A stretch of DNA of 64,000 nucleotides from Enterococcus cecorum (GTDB lineage Bacteria > Bacillota > Bacilli > Lactobacillales > Enterococcaceae): NCBI RefSeq assembly GCF_023221775.1, contig NZ_JAKUDS010000003.1:1-64000 (forward strand), written 5' to 3'. Numbering within the stretch: position 1 is the first letter of the stretch; each line of letters starts with the position of its first letter. The position numbers were made by a program, and so were the translations under genes. Under the pieces are notes generated by a model. That model had not been told where the DNA came from. It saw only the letters and a list, made by a program, of their open reading frames with translations, and made no database searches. This document shows, piece after piece, positions 29,800 to 38,712 of this stretch.

Positions 29800-31959
29800 A
29801 TGAAAAAGAGATTTAGTCTCATTCCTTTCATTGCACTACTTTTTAGTTTGTTCGTAATTGGCAAATCAACCGTTGCTGCAGATGAAACAACTTATGAAAT
29901 TGGAACGGATATTACCTTTGCTCCATTTGAATTTCAAAATGAAGATAAAGAATATGTAGGTATTGATATTGATTTATTAAAAGCAATTGCCAAAGATCAA
30001 GGCTTTCAAGTGAATTTACGCCCACTTGGTTTTGACACTTCCATTCAAGCGGTACAATCTGGCCAAGTCGCAGGGATGATTGCTGGTATGAGTATCACGG
30101 ATGAGCGCAAGCAAAGTTTTGATTTCTCCGATCCTTATTTTGAAAGTGGCATTCAAATGGCTGTGAAAGCTGATGATCATAGTATAAAGAGTTATAAAGA
30201 CTTAAAAGGCAAAACGGTTGCTGCTAAAGTATCGACTGAAAGTGCCACCTTCCTAGAAAAAAATCAAAAGAAATATGGCTATACCATTAAAACATATGAT
30301 GATGCGAATGGTGTTTATGGTGCTTTAAAAAATGGTACGGTACAAGCTATTTTTGATGACTACCCAGTTATTGGTTATGCTGTGACTAAAGGTGAAGACT
30401 TGAAATTAGTCGGCAAACCTGAAAAAGGTAGTGCCTATGGATTTGCAGTTAAGAAAGGAAAAAATCAAGAATTATTAAAGAAATTCAATGCCGGATTAAA
30501 AAAATTAAAAGACAACGGCGAATACCAAGCGATTCTTGATCGTTATATTGCCTCTTCTTCAAATACAGCAAGTGACCAAATGAAAAAGGTAACCCCTAAA
30601 AAAGATAAATATGTTATCGCAAGTGATACAGCCTTTGCACCATTTGAATTTCAAGATAGCAATAATGAGTTTACAGGTATTGATGTGGACTTATTAAAAG
30701 AAGCAGCAAAAATGCAAGGCTTTAACATTGAAATGAAATTTATCGGTTTTTCGGCTGCCGTTCAAGCAGTGGAAAATCACCAAGCAGATGCGATGATTGC
30801 AGGTATGACTATTACCCCAGAACGCGAAAATAGTTTTGACTTCTCTACTCCTTATTTCGAAAGTGGCATTCAATTAGCTGTGAAAAAAGGAAATGATGAG
30901 ATTCAATCTTACAAAGACTTAAAAGGTAAAAAAGTTGGCGTAAAAGTTGGTACTGAAAGTGCTGATTATATCATGAATCATAAGGATGAATATGGTTATA
31001 CCGTGAAACAATTCGATACAGCTGACCAACTTTATGATGCGGTGAAAGTCAATGCTGTCGATGCGATTATGGATGATTATCCGGTAATTGGTTATGCCAT
31101 TAGCCAAGGACAAGCACTACAAACTCCAATTAAACGTGTGACGGGTGGTAAATATGGTTTTGCTGTGAAAAAAGGCCAAAACCCAGAATTAATTGAAATG
31201 TTTAACGAAGCTTTAGCCGAAATGAAACGCACTGGCAAGTATGATGAGATTGTAAACAAATATATTAAAGATGGTTCTACTGCCTCAGAAAAAGCCGATA
31301 CTGTTTCAGAAAAAGGGATCTTAGGCATTTTGAAAAATAATTATAGTGTTTTACTTTCAGGTTTAATGAAAACCATTGGACTAGCCTTATTATCCTTTGC
31401 TTTTGCATTGATACTTGGGGTAATCATCGGCTTAATGGCAGTTTCGCATATCAAAGGTTTACGTGTTTTTGCTTCTATTTATGTTGATATTATTCGCGGT
31501 ATTCCGATGATGGTTCTAGCCTTCTTTATTTTCTTTGGTTTACCTCAATTAATTGGCTTTACAATTCCTGACTTTACAGCAGGCATCATCACCTTAACCT
31601 TAAATGCTAGTGCGTATCTAGCAGAAATTGTTCGTGGAGGGATTAATGCCGTGCCAACCGGTCAAATGGAAGCGGCCCGTAGTTTAGGGTTGCCATATAG
31701 TAAAACGATGCAAAAAATTATCTTACCACAAGCGATTAAGATTATGTTACCTTCTTTTGTGAACCAATTTGTCATTTCATTGAAAGATACAACCTTAATT
31801 TCTGTAATTGGTGTGGTAGAGTTGCTACAAACCGGTAAGATTATCGTTGCTCGTACTTTACAAAGTGCCGATGTTTACTTTATTATCGCTGTGATGTACT
31901 TAATCGTAATTACGGCCCTTACAAAATTTGCTAAAGTTTTAGAAAAGAAGGTGAAATAA
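29800..31959 (+). CDS. glnP: glutamine-type ABC transporter: two fused binding domains plus permease
   Basis: A 719-residue fusion of a signal peptide (about residues 1-28), two tandem substrate-binding domains of the SBP_bac_3 type (about 30-252 and 268-493) and a His/Glu/Gln-type permease domain (about 505-719). The two binding domains are clear duplicates: each starts with TFAPFEFQ or AFAPFEFQ and contains GIDIDLLK or GIDVDLLK, MIAGM, FDFS and ESGIQ. The permease EAA loop is seen as AARSLGLPYSKTMQKIILPQA. The layout matches lactococcal GlnPQ, which imports glutamine, glutamate and asparagine. AGGAGG precedes the ATG. glnQ follows after three bases. Confidence 0.95.
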   Translation: MKKRFSLIPFIALLFSLFVIGKSTVAADETTYEIGTDITFAPFEFQNEDKEYVGIDIDLLKAIAKDQGFQVNLRPLGFDTSIQAVQSGQVAGMIAGMSITDERKQSFDFSDPYFESGIQMAVKADDHSIKSYKDLKGKTVAAKVSTESATFLEKNQKKYGYTIKTYDDANGVYGALKNGTVQAIFDDYPVIGYAVTKGEDLKLVGKPEKGSAYGFAVKKGKNQELLKKFNAGLKKLKDNGEYQAILDRYIASSSNTASDQMKKVTPKKDKYVIASDTAFAPFEFQDSNNEFTGIDVDLLKEAAKMQGFNIEMKFIGFSAAVQAVENHQADAMIAGMTITPERENSFDFSTPYFESGIQLAVKKGNDEIQSYKDLKGKKVGVKVGTESADYIMNHKDEYGYTVKQFDTADQLYDAVKVNAVDAIMDDYPVIGYAISQGQALQTPIKRVTGGKYGFAVKKGQNPELIEMFNEALAEMKRTGKYDEIVNKYIKDGSTASEKADTVSEKGILGILKNNYSVLLSGLMKTIGLALLSFAFALILGVIIGLMAVSHIKGLRVFASIYVDIIRGIPMMVLAFFIFFGLPQLIGFTIPDFTAGIITLTLNASAYLAEIVRGGINAVPTGQMEAARSLGLPYSKTMQKIILPQAIKIMLPSFVNQFVISLKDTTLISVIGVVELLQTGKIIVARTLQSADVYFIIAVMYLIVITALTKFAKVLEKKVK

Positions 31960-31962
31960 TTC

Positions 31963-32700
31963 ATGGCTGAAAAAATTTCTGTTCAAAACCTTGTCAAAAA
32001 ATATGGAAATAACACTGTATTAAATGATATTTCCGTTTCAATACAAGAAGGAGATGTGGTTTGTATCATCGGTCCTTCTGGTTCTGGTAAATCGACATTT
32101 TTACGATGCTTAAATAAATTAGAAGAACCAACTAGTGGGGACATCGTCATTGATGGAGCACATTTAATGGATAAAAATACCGATATCAATTTGGTCCGCC
32201 AACATATCGGTATGGTATTTCAACATTTTAATCTCTTCCCTCACCTTACCGTCCTTGAAAATATTATTTTAGCACCTATGGATTTGAAAAAAGTGAGTCG
32301 TGATGAAGCCGAAAAAAATGCCATTCGTCTCTTGGATATGGTTGGCTTAGCTGATAAAAAAGATATGAAACCAGATAATCTTTCTGGTGGACAAAAACAA
32401 CGTGTCGCCATAGCCCGTGCGCTTGCGATGAATCCTGATATCATGCTGTTTGATGAGCCAACTTCTGCACTGGACCCTGAAATGGTTGGCGATGTATTAA
32501 ACGTAATGAAAAACTTAGCTAAACAAGGAATGACCATGGTAATTGTGACTCATGAAATGGGATTTGCCAAAGAAGTTGCTAACCGTGTGCTCTTCACTGA
32601 CGGCGGAAAAATTCTAGAAGATGGCACGCCGCAACAAATTTTTGAAAATCCACAAAACGAACGTACAAAAGATTTCTTAAATAAAGTATTAAATATTTAA
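31963..32700 (+). CDS. glnQ: amino acid ABC transporter ATP-binding protein
   Basis: The ATPase that powers the preceding permease. The 245-residue protein is of normal length and shows Walker [10 protein letters not shown] (about residues 36-44), the Q-loop [17 protein letters not shown], the signature [14 protein letters not shown], Walker [15 protein letters not shown] and the switch histidine VTHEM. It follows glnP by three bases and ends in a strong terminator, so the operon has two genes. Confidence 0.97.
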   Translation: MAEKISVQNLVKKYGNNTVLNDISVSIQEGDVVCIIGPSGSGKSTFLRCLNKLEEPTSGDIVIDGAHLMDKNTDINLVRQHIGMVFQHFNLFPHLTVLENIILAPMDLKKVSRDEAEKNAIRLLDMVGLADKKDMKPDNLSGGQKQRVAIARALAMNPDIMLFDEPTSALDPEMVGDVLNVMKNLAKQGMTMVIVTHEMGFAKEVANRVLFTDGGKILEDGTPQQIFENPQNERTKDFLNKVLNI

Positions 32701-32705
32701 TTAAG

Positions 32706-32738
32706 TAGCTGGCTCAATTTGGGTCAGCTATTTTTTTC
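32706..32738 (+). terminator. terminator of glnPQ
   Basis: A stem of about 10 bp (TAGCTGGCTC with GGTCAGCTA, including G-U pairs) is followed by a run of seven T. Confidence 0.75.
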
Positions 32739-32763
32739 ACTATCTTTTCGGGAAAATACTTGC

Positions 32764-32769
32764 TATAAT
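32764..32769 (+). promoter_or_regulatory. extended -10 of the following small gene
   Basis: TGCTATAAT is an extended -10; the -35 region is weak. Transcription would start near 32776, only a few bases before the first in-frame ATG at 32780, which favours the later start at 32807. Confidence 0.5.
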
Positions 32770-32806
32770 AAAAAGCGAAATGATTGAAAGGAATTATGAA
32801 ATTATC

Positions 32807-33328
32807 ATGAATTATAAAAATTTAATCCTCAAAGATATTAAAAAAGGAATCTTGCTTGTAGGAAGTTGTATTTTATTAATTGTCTGTTGTGTGATTACAA
32901 TGATTTCTTATTCAAACCATCGTCTACTTGAAGCTAGCAATCAGGAAAAAATCACATTCAGCTATGTGATTCCAAATGCAGCTGCTGAAACGAAAGATAA
33001 TCACTTATTTCATATTAGTGCCTATATTACATTAGAAGGAACACGAAGAGAATTACTAGATGCGACCAAAAAGAATGATGCACCATTATTAATGATGCAC
33101 CCTATTCCTACTAATCAATTGTTTAACAACCAATTAAATGATCAAATGAAAACTAAACTATTTAAATCCTTTGAAAAAACCGTTAAAGTAAATTTAGCAG
33201 ATTATACCACTATGTCTGTTATCAGTAGTTTTGATGAAATATCTTACAGTTTTAAGACAGATTTAAAAGCTAGTCTGGCAAAAAATCATATTAAAGTAAA
33301 GCATGTCCAATTTAGCTATAGCGAATAG
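32807..33328 (+). CDS. small membrane-anchored protein of unknown function
   Basis: A 173-residue protein I do not recognise. It has one N-terminal membrane segment (about residues 13-34, KGILLVGSCILLIVCCVITM) and then about 135 residues predicted outside the cell, with no cysteines, no lipobox and no known motif. An ATG nine codons upstream (32780) lies almost on the predicted transcription start. The better ribosome binding site (AAAGGA) serves a four-codon frame MKLS at 32796-32810, whose TGA overlaps the ATG at 32807. Translation may therefore be coupled through this mini-frame. Neighbours on both sides seem unrelated. Confidence 0.65.
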   Translation: MNYKNLILKDIKKGILLVGSCILLIVCCVITMISYSNHRLLEASNQEKITFSYVIPNAAAETKDNHLFHISAYITLEGTRRELLDATKKNDAPLLMMHPIPTNQLFNNQLNDQMKTKLFKSFEKTVKVNLADYTTMSVISSFDEISYSFKTDLKASLAKNHIKVKHVQFSYSE

Positions 33329-33943
33329 AGTAGCTTACAACCGTCTACGAACAATTTTGTTTACAATGCTATATCATTGCTAGATTTCATTAACCTCCTA
33401 CTTCATTGATAATTTGCTAAAAAATCTACTTAACATAGAGACATTTATAATGTTCTTTCATTATACCGTACATACTGGTCTTGAATACGACGTTACATCA
33501 TTATAGACTCAAGCGTTGTTGCTCATAGTACTTTAGCGGGTTAATTCGTGCGGGATTGTTCCCTATTTTCTTCTCTAGCACTTCTGGCGATAGAAGAAAG
33601 TTGACGACGCTCATCCCGCATTGTCTATATAATCCTAATCTACTATTTGCTACTTGTCGTATTTGCTCATCAGATATGTTATACTTTAAATAGTTTCTTA
33701 ATTGGCTCAGGCGCTTATACTTTGTCTTGGGCCTTTTTCCGATTTTCATGATAACTACCTTTAGTCTGTGTCTCATCCACCATTTAGCCTCGTATCCAGT
33801 TTCTGTCCGTAGGCTTGCTGACTATTCTACACCGCTTTCTCCCCCTAGGCATCTCTGCTGTCGGCTGGCACTTCGCTACATCTGACGGTAAATACACACG
33901 TCTAGACTTTTACCAGAAATAAATTACACATACTTTGCACACC
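33329..33943 (-). mobile_element. decayed 3' part of a probable group II intron
   Basis: This stretch has no intact gene. On the minus strand it holds a fragment of an intron-type reverse transcriptase C terminus (33501-33821). About 20-60 bases past its stop, near 33449-33490, the sequence ATGTACGGTATAATGAAAG resembles the domain V/VI region of group II introns (compare GTACGGT-GTGTGAGAGG). The rest, 33822-33943, is not assigned. The intron boundaries and the 5' half are not visible, so the element is a remnant. A different kind of reverse transcriptase remnant cannot be ruled out. Confidence 0.45.
33501..33821 (-). pseudogene. remnant of a group II intron reverse transcriptase/maturase C terminus
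   Basis: The frame begins after a TAG stop and reads to a stop at 33501, about 106 codons. It carries KWWMRHRLKVVIMK, then KRPKTKYKRLSQLRNYL, then QVANSRLGLYRQCG and NFLLSPEVLEKK. This order (W-x-RRR-like helix, K-x-x-K-T, LRxL, ANSR-G-Y/W, then LS/T) resembles the maturase X domain of group II intron proteins. The catalytic reverse transcriptase part with YxDD is absent, so it cannot be active. An ATG-started subframe of 91 codons (from 33776) exists but has no ribosome binding site that I trust. Confidence 0.5.
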
Positions 33944-33979
33944 AAAAAAGACCAGACACTTCTTTCAAGCATCCGGTCT
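33944..33979 (-). terminator. terminator of yebC
   Basis: On the minus strand a 13-bp stem (AGACCGGATGCTT with AGTGTCTGGTCT, several G-U pairs) around a 5-base loop is followed by six T. Confidence 0.8.
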
Positions 33980-33995
33980 CATAATCATAAATATA

Positions 33996-34718
33996 TTATT
34001 CTTCGCCTAAGTCTACATTGTGGTAAACGGATTGAACATCTTCTAAGCCTTCTAAAACATCAATCATTTTTTCAAACTTAGCTAAATCATCACCAGTTAA
34101 TGTAACTTCATTTTGAGGAATCATTTGCATTTCAGCCACGCTAAAGTCAGTAATTCCTTTTTCTTTTAGTGCTTCTTGAATAGCATGGAAATCAGTTGGT
34201 TCACCATAAACCATAATTTGACCATCTTCGGCTTCAACATCACGTACATCGATGTCTTTATCCATTAAATATTCTAGGATTTCATCGGCATCATCGCCTG
34301 CAAAACCAAATAATGCTGTATTATCAAACATATAGCTAACCGCACCAGTTACACCCATGTTTCCTCCGTTTTTACCAAAGGCAGCACGGACATCCGCAGC
34401 AGTACGGTTGACATTATTGGTTAAAGTGTCCACGATTACCATTGAGCCATTTGGGCCGAAACCTTCATAACGCAATTCTTGGTATTGTTCATCGCCGCCA
34501 CCTTTTGCTTTTTCAATGGCGCGGTCAATGATATGACGTGGTACATTATAAGTTTTCGCTCTTTCAATAACGAAACGTAATTTTTGGTTAGAATGTGGGT
34601 CAGGTTCACCCGATTTTGCAGCTGCATAGATTTCGATACCAAATTTCGCATAAATTCGGCTATTATTTGCATCTTTCGCCGTTTTCTTAGCGACGATATT
34701 TGCCCATTTACGACCCAT
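33996..34718 (-). CDS. YebC/PmpR family protein
   Basis: A 240-residue member of the YebC/PmpR (TACO1) family. Members have been described as transcription regulators and, more recently, as factors that relieve ribosome stalling on proline-rich stretches. The N-terminal [27 protein letters not shown] is the family signature, followed by the central [21 protein letters not shown]. It has normal length and its own promoter (34775-34803) and terminator, so it is monocistronic. The window also carries an ABC-F ATPase of the Uup/YfmR kind, which acts on similar stalls. Confidence 0.95.
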   Translation of the reverse strand: MGRKWANIVAKKTAKDANNSRIYAKFGIEIYAAAKSGEPDPHSNQKLRFVIERAKTYNVPRHIIDRAIEKAKGGGDEQYQELRYEGFGPNGSMVIVDTLTNNVNRTAADVRAAFGKNGGNMGVTGAVSYMFDNTALFGFAGDDADEILEYLMDKDIDVRDVEAEDGQIMVYGEPTDFHAIQEALKEKGITDFSVAEMQMIPQNEVTLTGDDLAKFEKMIDVLEGLEDVQSVYHNVDLGEE

Positions 34719-34774
34719 AATTTCACTTCGCTTTCTAATAGTTTCATTTCATAAATACTTAAGGTCCACTCCAT

Positions 34775-34803
34775 ATTATACCGATATTGTAAGTATCTGT
34801 GAA
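34775..34803 (-). promoter_or_regulatory. promoter of yebC
   Basis: On the minus strand TTCACA (34803-34798) and TATAAT (34780-34775) are 17 bases apart, about 55 bases upstream of the gene. Confidence 0.6.
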
Positions 34804-34822
34804 GTTTTTTTCATCAGTTTTT

Positions 34823-35164
34823 TCATTTTTTTAGATTTGATTTTTCTTCTTCGCGATGTATATGATTCATCTCTGTATAATAATTAACCAATACACCCGA
34901 AAGACAACCGAAAAAAATCAAACCATAAATAGTGAGAATTACACTGAGCACTCGACCAAAAAAAGTCGTTACAACAATATCACCGTATCCGAGAGTCGTT
35001 GCTGAAACAAAAGAGTACCATAGACCATCTCCAAAAGATCTAATAGATGGTTCGAGCCAATTTAGTAATAAAGCTGAGAAAAAGAGATATAGAATAAATG
35101 ATAGGACAAACTTGCTAAATCCTGTAACACGGATGATTTTCCATAGAATTTTTAAACGTTTCAT
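34823..35164 (-). CDS. two-transmembrane potassium channel
   Basis: A 113-residue minimal K+ channel subunit. Two membrane helices (about residues 17-36 and 72-94) flank a pore loop with the selectivity filter TTLGYGD at about 56-62. The cytoplasmic tail is short and charged, with no RCK or cyclic-nucleotide domain, so it resembles KcsA-like pores without a gating domain. It would form a tetramer in the membrane. Its ATG overlaps the stop of the ClC gene (TAATG), so the two channels are translationally coupled. Confidence 0.92.
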   Translation of the reverse strand: MKRLKILWKIIRVTGFSKFVLSFILYLFFSALLLNWLEPSIRSFGDGLWYSFVSATTLGYGDIVVTTFFGRVLSVILTIYGLIFFGCLSGVLVNYYTEMNHIHREEEKSNLKK

Positions 35165-36375
35165 TAGTCTACTGTTCCTCTTTGATAAAATTTTCGAATA
35201 TATTTTGGTACTTGTAACAACAAAGCGATGATTACAGCAAAAACAAATAACTCTTTAGGAAAAAAGAAAGACACAAATATACATCCTAACCATGTATTTT
35301 CAATCAGCAGTCCACATATAGTAAAACTAACTATCGCAACTATAAAAACCATATCTACTTGTGGAAATAATTTTGCTACGAAAAAACCCTGTAAAATACT
35401 TGCTAAAGTGATTGGAAAAATGTCTCCACCAGTCCAAGTTGTGTATAAACAGATATCCAAAAACACTAATTTTCCTACAGATAAGAGTAATAAGCTCAAT
35501 GCAGTTAATTGTGTAGCACTGATTGCCAAATTAGTCATTTCATATTGTCCTGAAAACATCAACTGAGGGATGAATAATACTACAATAAAAATAGCAAGAC
35601 CGCCAAGTAACAATCTTGTTCGGAGGGATAAAGTAAATGCATTTAGATAAGTTTTTATGATATTTTTTACTTTTTGATATATAAATGAAAATACATATCC
35701 ATATGCAATAAGTATGGGTAAAAATACCAATTGTTGCATTTTAAAATGAACCGTGCCCATCTTTGTAATAAATGAAGGTTGATCGCTCAAGCGCATGAGT
35801 ATGAAAAACAATCCCACACCATTGATAATATACAAGATATTTAATATTTTTTTCTTCTTTAAATCCATTTTAAACGTATTTTCAGAATAAGATAATAAAA
35901 AACGTGTAGGATGTAAAAAATACTTCAATCGATGTTTCCAATTTTGTGAAAAAATTTGCTCATAATTCGCATTGATAAAACGCATTTTATCCGCTTGCCA
36001 AACTGAACATGCAATGACCGCCCCTAGTAAAGGTGCTTCTGGACCTACCCCTGCTCCACTCATCAGAACAAGTAATGCCACAATTAAACTTCGCCAAAAT
36101 TTATGATAAATTACTTTTTGGCTTGTTTTCATTTCCTTCATCGCATCATGTGTCGTAATGGGTAAATTTCCCCAACGCTTTTTCAATCTATATACAACAG
36201 CTGTACAGCCAAATACAACCAAAAATGTATAAAAAACACGTAAGAAAGGATTTGAAAACGAAACATGCCAAATTGCATGAGAAAAATTCCCTTCAAGCAG
36301 AATAAAAGTGTATGACATTAAACTAATTATAGAACTTAAAAATAATCCATACACAAAAAGTACCGTCTTTTTCAA
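35164..36375 (-). CDS. ClC-family chloride channel/antiporter
   Basis: A 403-residue membrane protein with about ten hydrophobic segments. Degenerate ClC signatures occur in the right order: GNLP where GSGIP is expected, MSGAGVGPEAPLLGAVI for the G-x-G-P-E helix, and TWTGGDIFPITLASI for the G-x-F-x-P helix. The glutamate in VGPEAP is the gating/proton glutamate position. The first anion-site motif lacks the usual serine, so ion choice may differ from chloride. The start is TTG at 36375 with AAGGATGG upstream, and it overlaps the tmcAL stop (TTGA). It precedes the K+ channel in the same operon. Confidence 0.85.
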   Translation of the reverse strand: MKKTVLFVYGLFLSSIISLMSYTFILLEGNFSHAIWHVSFSNPFLRVFYTFLVVFGCTAVVYRLKKRWGNLPITTHDAMKEMKTSQKVIYHKFWRSLIVALLVLMSGAGVGPEAPLLGAVIACSVWQADKMRFINANYEQIFSQNWKHRLKYFLHPTRFLLSYSENTFKMDLKKKKILNILYIINGVGLFFILMRLSDQPSFITKMGTVHFKMQQLVFLPILIAYGYVFSFIYQKVKNIIKTYLNAFTLSLRTRLLLGGLAIFIVVLFIPQLMFSGQYEMTNLAISATQLTALSLLLLSVGKLVFLDICLYTTWTGGDIFPITLASILQGFFVAKLFPQVDMVFIVAIVSFTICGLLIENTWLGCIFVSFFFPKELFVFAVIIALLLQVPKYIRKFYQRGTVD

Positions 36376-37547
36376 TTGTATCCATCCTTCGATATTTTAA
36401 TAATTGTTCTAAAGTTTTGTTCTTGAATTTGTGAATGTGCCAATTGATAGACTTCATCGGCACGAATTGTAAGTGAGAGGAGATTGGCTTGGGTTTGTCC
36501 TACTCTAGTAATCAATGGCCAAGCAAGTGTTTTTTTGACTTGTTTTAAATACTTTTGTCCATTTTCGGTAAAGCCCAATACTCTAAAGCTGGGGTTTTGC
36601 CAAGACTTTTTAATTTCCGCCTCTCGCACATTCAATAAGCAATACAGCAATAACCGCTGAATACGTGTCTGACTGTAACGTTTACTCTTCAGTTGGTTAA
36701 CGAAGCTTTCATAAGTCTCACAGTTAGCAATACATTTTTTCATTCGTACTGCTAAACCTTCTTCCATCTGATAGATTTGTTTTAAGCTTGCTAAATCCAT
36801 GGTTAAGAAGCGGAATTTTAAATACGGAAAGAAATCTTCTAAACTCACTTTTTGTTCTGTCAAATGAACCAAAGAACTAGACGGTACATAAGAACTAATC
36901 TCTTCACCACGAAAAATGCCTCGACGAATCGCTGTAGCACTAGCAATCGTTTCTGAAGTGAAGGACTCATCATGATAGCCACTATTCTTGCGCTCAATGG
37001 CTAATAATTCCATCGGCTTAGTAAGTCGGCTATTGGCTTTAGCATAACTTAATCCAAGAATATGATTCGGTTGCTTGTGATCAAAAGGAATATCCATTTC
37101 TAAAGATTGAAAGACGCGAATCATATTTTCAGCATAGGAAAGTTTTTCATCTGCCGTTTGATGAAAAAGTCGGTCTAACTGTTGGCGATTTTGATGTAAA
37201 AATTGGCCAAGATGTTGATAATCAATTTTTTCATGGCTATCTGTTCCAAAACAAAGACACTCACAGCCAATCGCCGCTAACATATTGACACCGCCTTGTG
37301 CAAAATAATCCGCCGACTGAACTGCCCATTCAAAAGGTAATTCTAAGACAATATCAGCCCCATTTTGCAAAGCGCTATTTGCTCGCTGCCATTTATCTAT
37401 AATCGCTGCTTCTCCACGCTGTAAAAAATTCCCGCTCATCGCACAGATTATGACATCAGCTTGAGATTGCAGGCGAGCTTGCTTTAAATGATAGCGATGT
37501 CCATTATGAAACGGATTATATTCGACGATCACCCCACACGATTTCAT
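36372..37547 (-). CDS. tmcAL: tRNA(Met) cytidine acetate ligase
   Basis: Forms N4-acetylcytidine at the wobble base of elongator tRNA(Met), using acetate and ATP. The 391-residue protein (YlbM family, once called a nucleotidyltransferase) has the N-terminal HxGH nucleotide-binding motif GVIVEYNPFHNGHRYHL, then ICAMSGNFLQRGEAAI and GADIVLELPFEWA, all typical. GAGGAGGG precedes the ATG. Unusually, it is followed and overlapped by two ion-channel genes. Confidence 0.95.
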   Translation of the reverse strand: MKSCGVIVEYNPFHNGHRYHLKQARLQSQADVIICAMSGNFLQRGEAAIIDKWQRANSALQNGADIVLELPFEWAVQSADYFAQGGVNMLAAIGCECLCFGTDSHEKIDYQHLGQFLHQNRQQLDRLFHQTADEKLSYAENMIRVFQSLEMDIPFDHKQPNHILGLSYAKANSRLTKPMELLAIERKNSGYHDESFTSETIASATAIRRGIFRGEEISSYVPSSSLVHLTEQKVSLEDFFPYLKFRFLTMDLASLKQIYQMEEGLAVRMKKCIANCETYESFVNQLKSKRYSQTRIQRLLLYCLLNVREAEIKKSWQNPSFRVLGFTENGQKYLKQVKKTLAWPLITRVGQTQANLLSLTIRADEVYQLAHSQIQEQNFRTIIKISKDGYN

Positions 37548-37567
37548 CCAAATCCCTCCTCAAATCA

Positions 37568-37601
37568 CAAAAAAGATGATTGTACTTGCCAACCATCTTT
37601 T
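37568..37601 (-). terminator. terminator of the yqeG-yqeM operon
   Basis: On the minus strand an 11-bp stem (AAAGATGGTTG with CAATCATCTTT, one G-U) around a 7-base loop is followed by TTTTGTG. Confidence 0.75.
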
Positions 37602-37613
37602 CTTTCTACTGTT

Positions 37614-38348
37614 TTATTTTTCGCAGACAAAGAACCAACGGCGACTTTTTTCATTTGGTTCGCTATCGATAAAATCGGCATAGGCTTCCACTTTTGCAAA
37701 GCCAGCATTTTCTAACATCATTAAATATTGATTTAGTGGATAGGTTCTTTCACGGTGAATCTCGTCACGGCGTTCAAATAACCCATCCTCATTTTGTACA
37801 AAAAACGTTAAGAAATGCTCGATACTATGTGGCACATCTACAGCATAACTGTCCCACAAAAAGGCAAAATCTTCTGTTTGATAATGATAGCTGTAATCCG
37901 GAAAGACTTCATCAATTTGATAAGTCGAATGCACATCAAAAATAAAGACGCCATTTTCTTCTAAGATTTGATACACGCCATCAAAGACTTGTTGGACAGC
38001 TTGTTCATCTTCCATATAGCAAATCGAGTCAGAAAAACAAGTCACTGCTTCATACGTATCAATATCGGTTAAATCCAACATATCTCCTTCAACAAACTGA
38101 ATATCAACATCGGCTTCTTGGGCGCGTGAACTAGCAATCATTAACATTTCTTCAGATAAATCTAAAGCTGTCACATCAAAACCGCTTTTAGCAAAATCTA
38201 AAGCTAGTGCCCCGGTCCCACAAGCAAGCTCTAAAATTTTCTTGCGGTCACCTAAAAAACGCAATGAAAAGTCTAGCCAACGTTGATATAACGTAGTATC
38301 CATGACTTCATCATAGACAAAGGCAAAGGTCTCATAAGCCACTATCAT
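37614..38348 (-). CDS. yqeM: class I SAM-dependent methyltransferase YqeM
   Basis: A 244-residue methyltransferase with a Rossmann fold. Motif I is seen as ILELACGTGALALDFAKSG (about residues 38-56), then DVTALDLSEEML and the EGDMLDL acidic motif. The substrate is unknown. It overlaps the end of rsfS by 17 bases. The first ATG (38348) has no good ribosome binding site; a GTG two codons later, giving MAYETFAFVYDEVMD, is also possible. Last gene of the yqeG operon, where it is also found in Bacillus and enterococci. Confidence 0.9.
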   Translation of the reverse strand: MIVAYETFAFVYDEVMDTTLYQRWLDFSLRFLGDRKKILELACGTGALALDFAKSGFDVTALDLSEEMLMIASSRAQEADVDIQFVEGDMLDLTDIDTYEAVTCFSDSICYMEDEQAVQQVFDGVYQILEENGVFIFDVHSTYQIDEVFPDYSYHYQTEDFAFLWDSYAVDVPHSIEHFLTFFVQNEDGLFERRDEIHRERTYPLNQYLMMLENAGFAKVEAYADFIDSEPNEKSRRWFFVCEK

Positions 38349-38700
38349 TCACAACCATTTCACTTAAATCTACTAGAGGTGCGTCTGACCAAAGCTTTTC
38401 TAATTGGTAAAATTCGCGTTCACTTTGATTAAAGACATGCACAATCACATCTCCTAAATCAATCAAGACCCACTTGCTTGCCTCTTTTCCTTCAACGCGT
38501 TTGACATCCATTTGATTTTTATAAGCTTGTTCAACCACTTCATCGACAATCGCATTGATACGACGGTCAGTATTTCCCGAACAAATCACAAAATAATCAG
38601 CTAATAAAGAAACTTCACGGACATCTAAAGCAATGATATCTTGTGCGTGTTTGTCATCTACTGCTTTTACAGCTACTTCTAAAATTTGTTTGCTATCTAT
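38332..38700 (-). CDS. rsfS: ribosomal silencing factor RsfS, apparent AUA start
   Basis: Binds L14 (uL14) of the large subunit and blocks subunit joining when cells starve. The full frame gives 122 residues (DSKQILEVAVKAVDDKHAQD at the start, then ADYFVICSGNTDRR and WVLIDLGDVIVHVF), matching the family's usual length and both conserved blocks. There is no ATG, GTG or TTG at the expected start. An AGGAGG site is followed after eight bases by ATA (38700-38698), where ATG would be expected. The first standard start codon is the GTG inside DYFVICSG at 38589, which would remove 37 conserved residues. It lies 12 bases after yqeK. The AUA start is inferred from alignment and spacing. Confidence 0.9.
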   Translation of the reverse strand: MDSKQILEVAVKAVDDKHAQDIIALDVREVSLLADYFVICSGNTDRRINAIVDEVVEQAYKNQMDVKRVEGKEASKWVLIDLGDVIVHVFNQSEREFYQLEKLWSDAPLVDLSEMVVNDSGL

Positions 38701-38712
38701 GGTAATCTCCTC

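Noticed and set aside
29800-31300. Tandem repeat or assembly duplication in glnP
   Set aside because: The two binding domains are diverged throughout and match the known GlnP design; this is an old domain duplication.
33501-33776. Intact 91-residue gene
   Set aside because: The frame lacks a good ribosome binding site, matches only the end of a much larger protein type, and is preceded by an in-frame stop.
35940-35960. Rex-like TTGTGAA sequence
   Set aside because: It lies within the ClC coding region far from a promoter and its second half does not match.
38332-38589. An 85-residue rsfS starting at GTG 38589
   Set aside because: This would remove the conserved N-terminal part of the domain, and the upstream 37 codons are clearly coding and preceded by AGGAGG.
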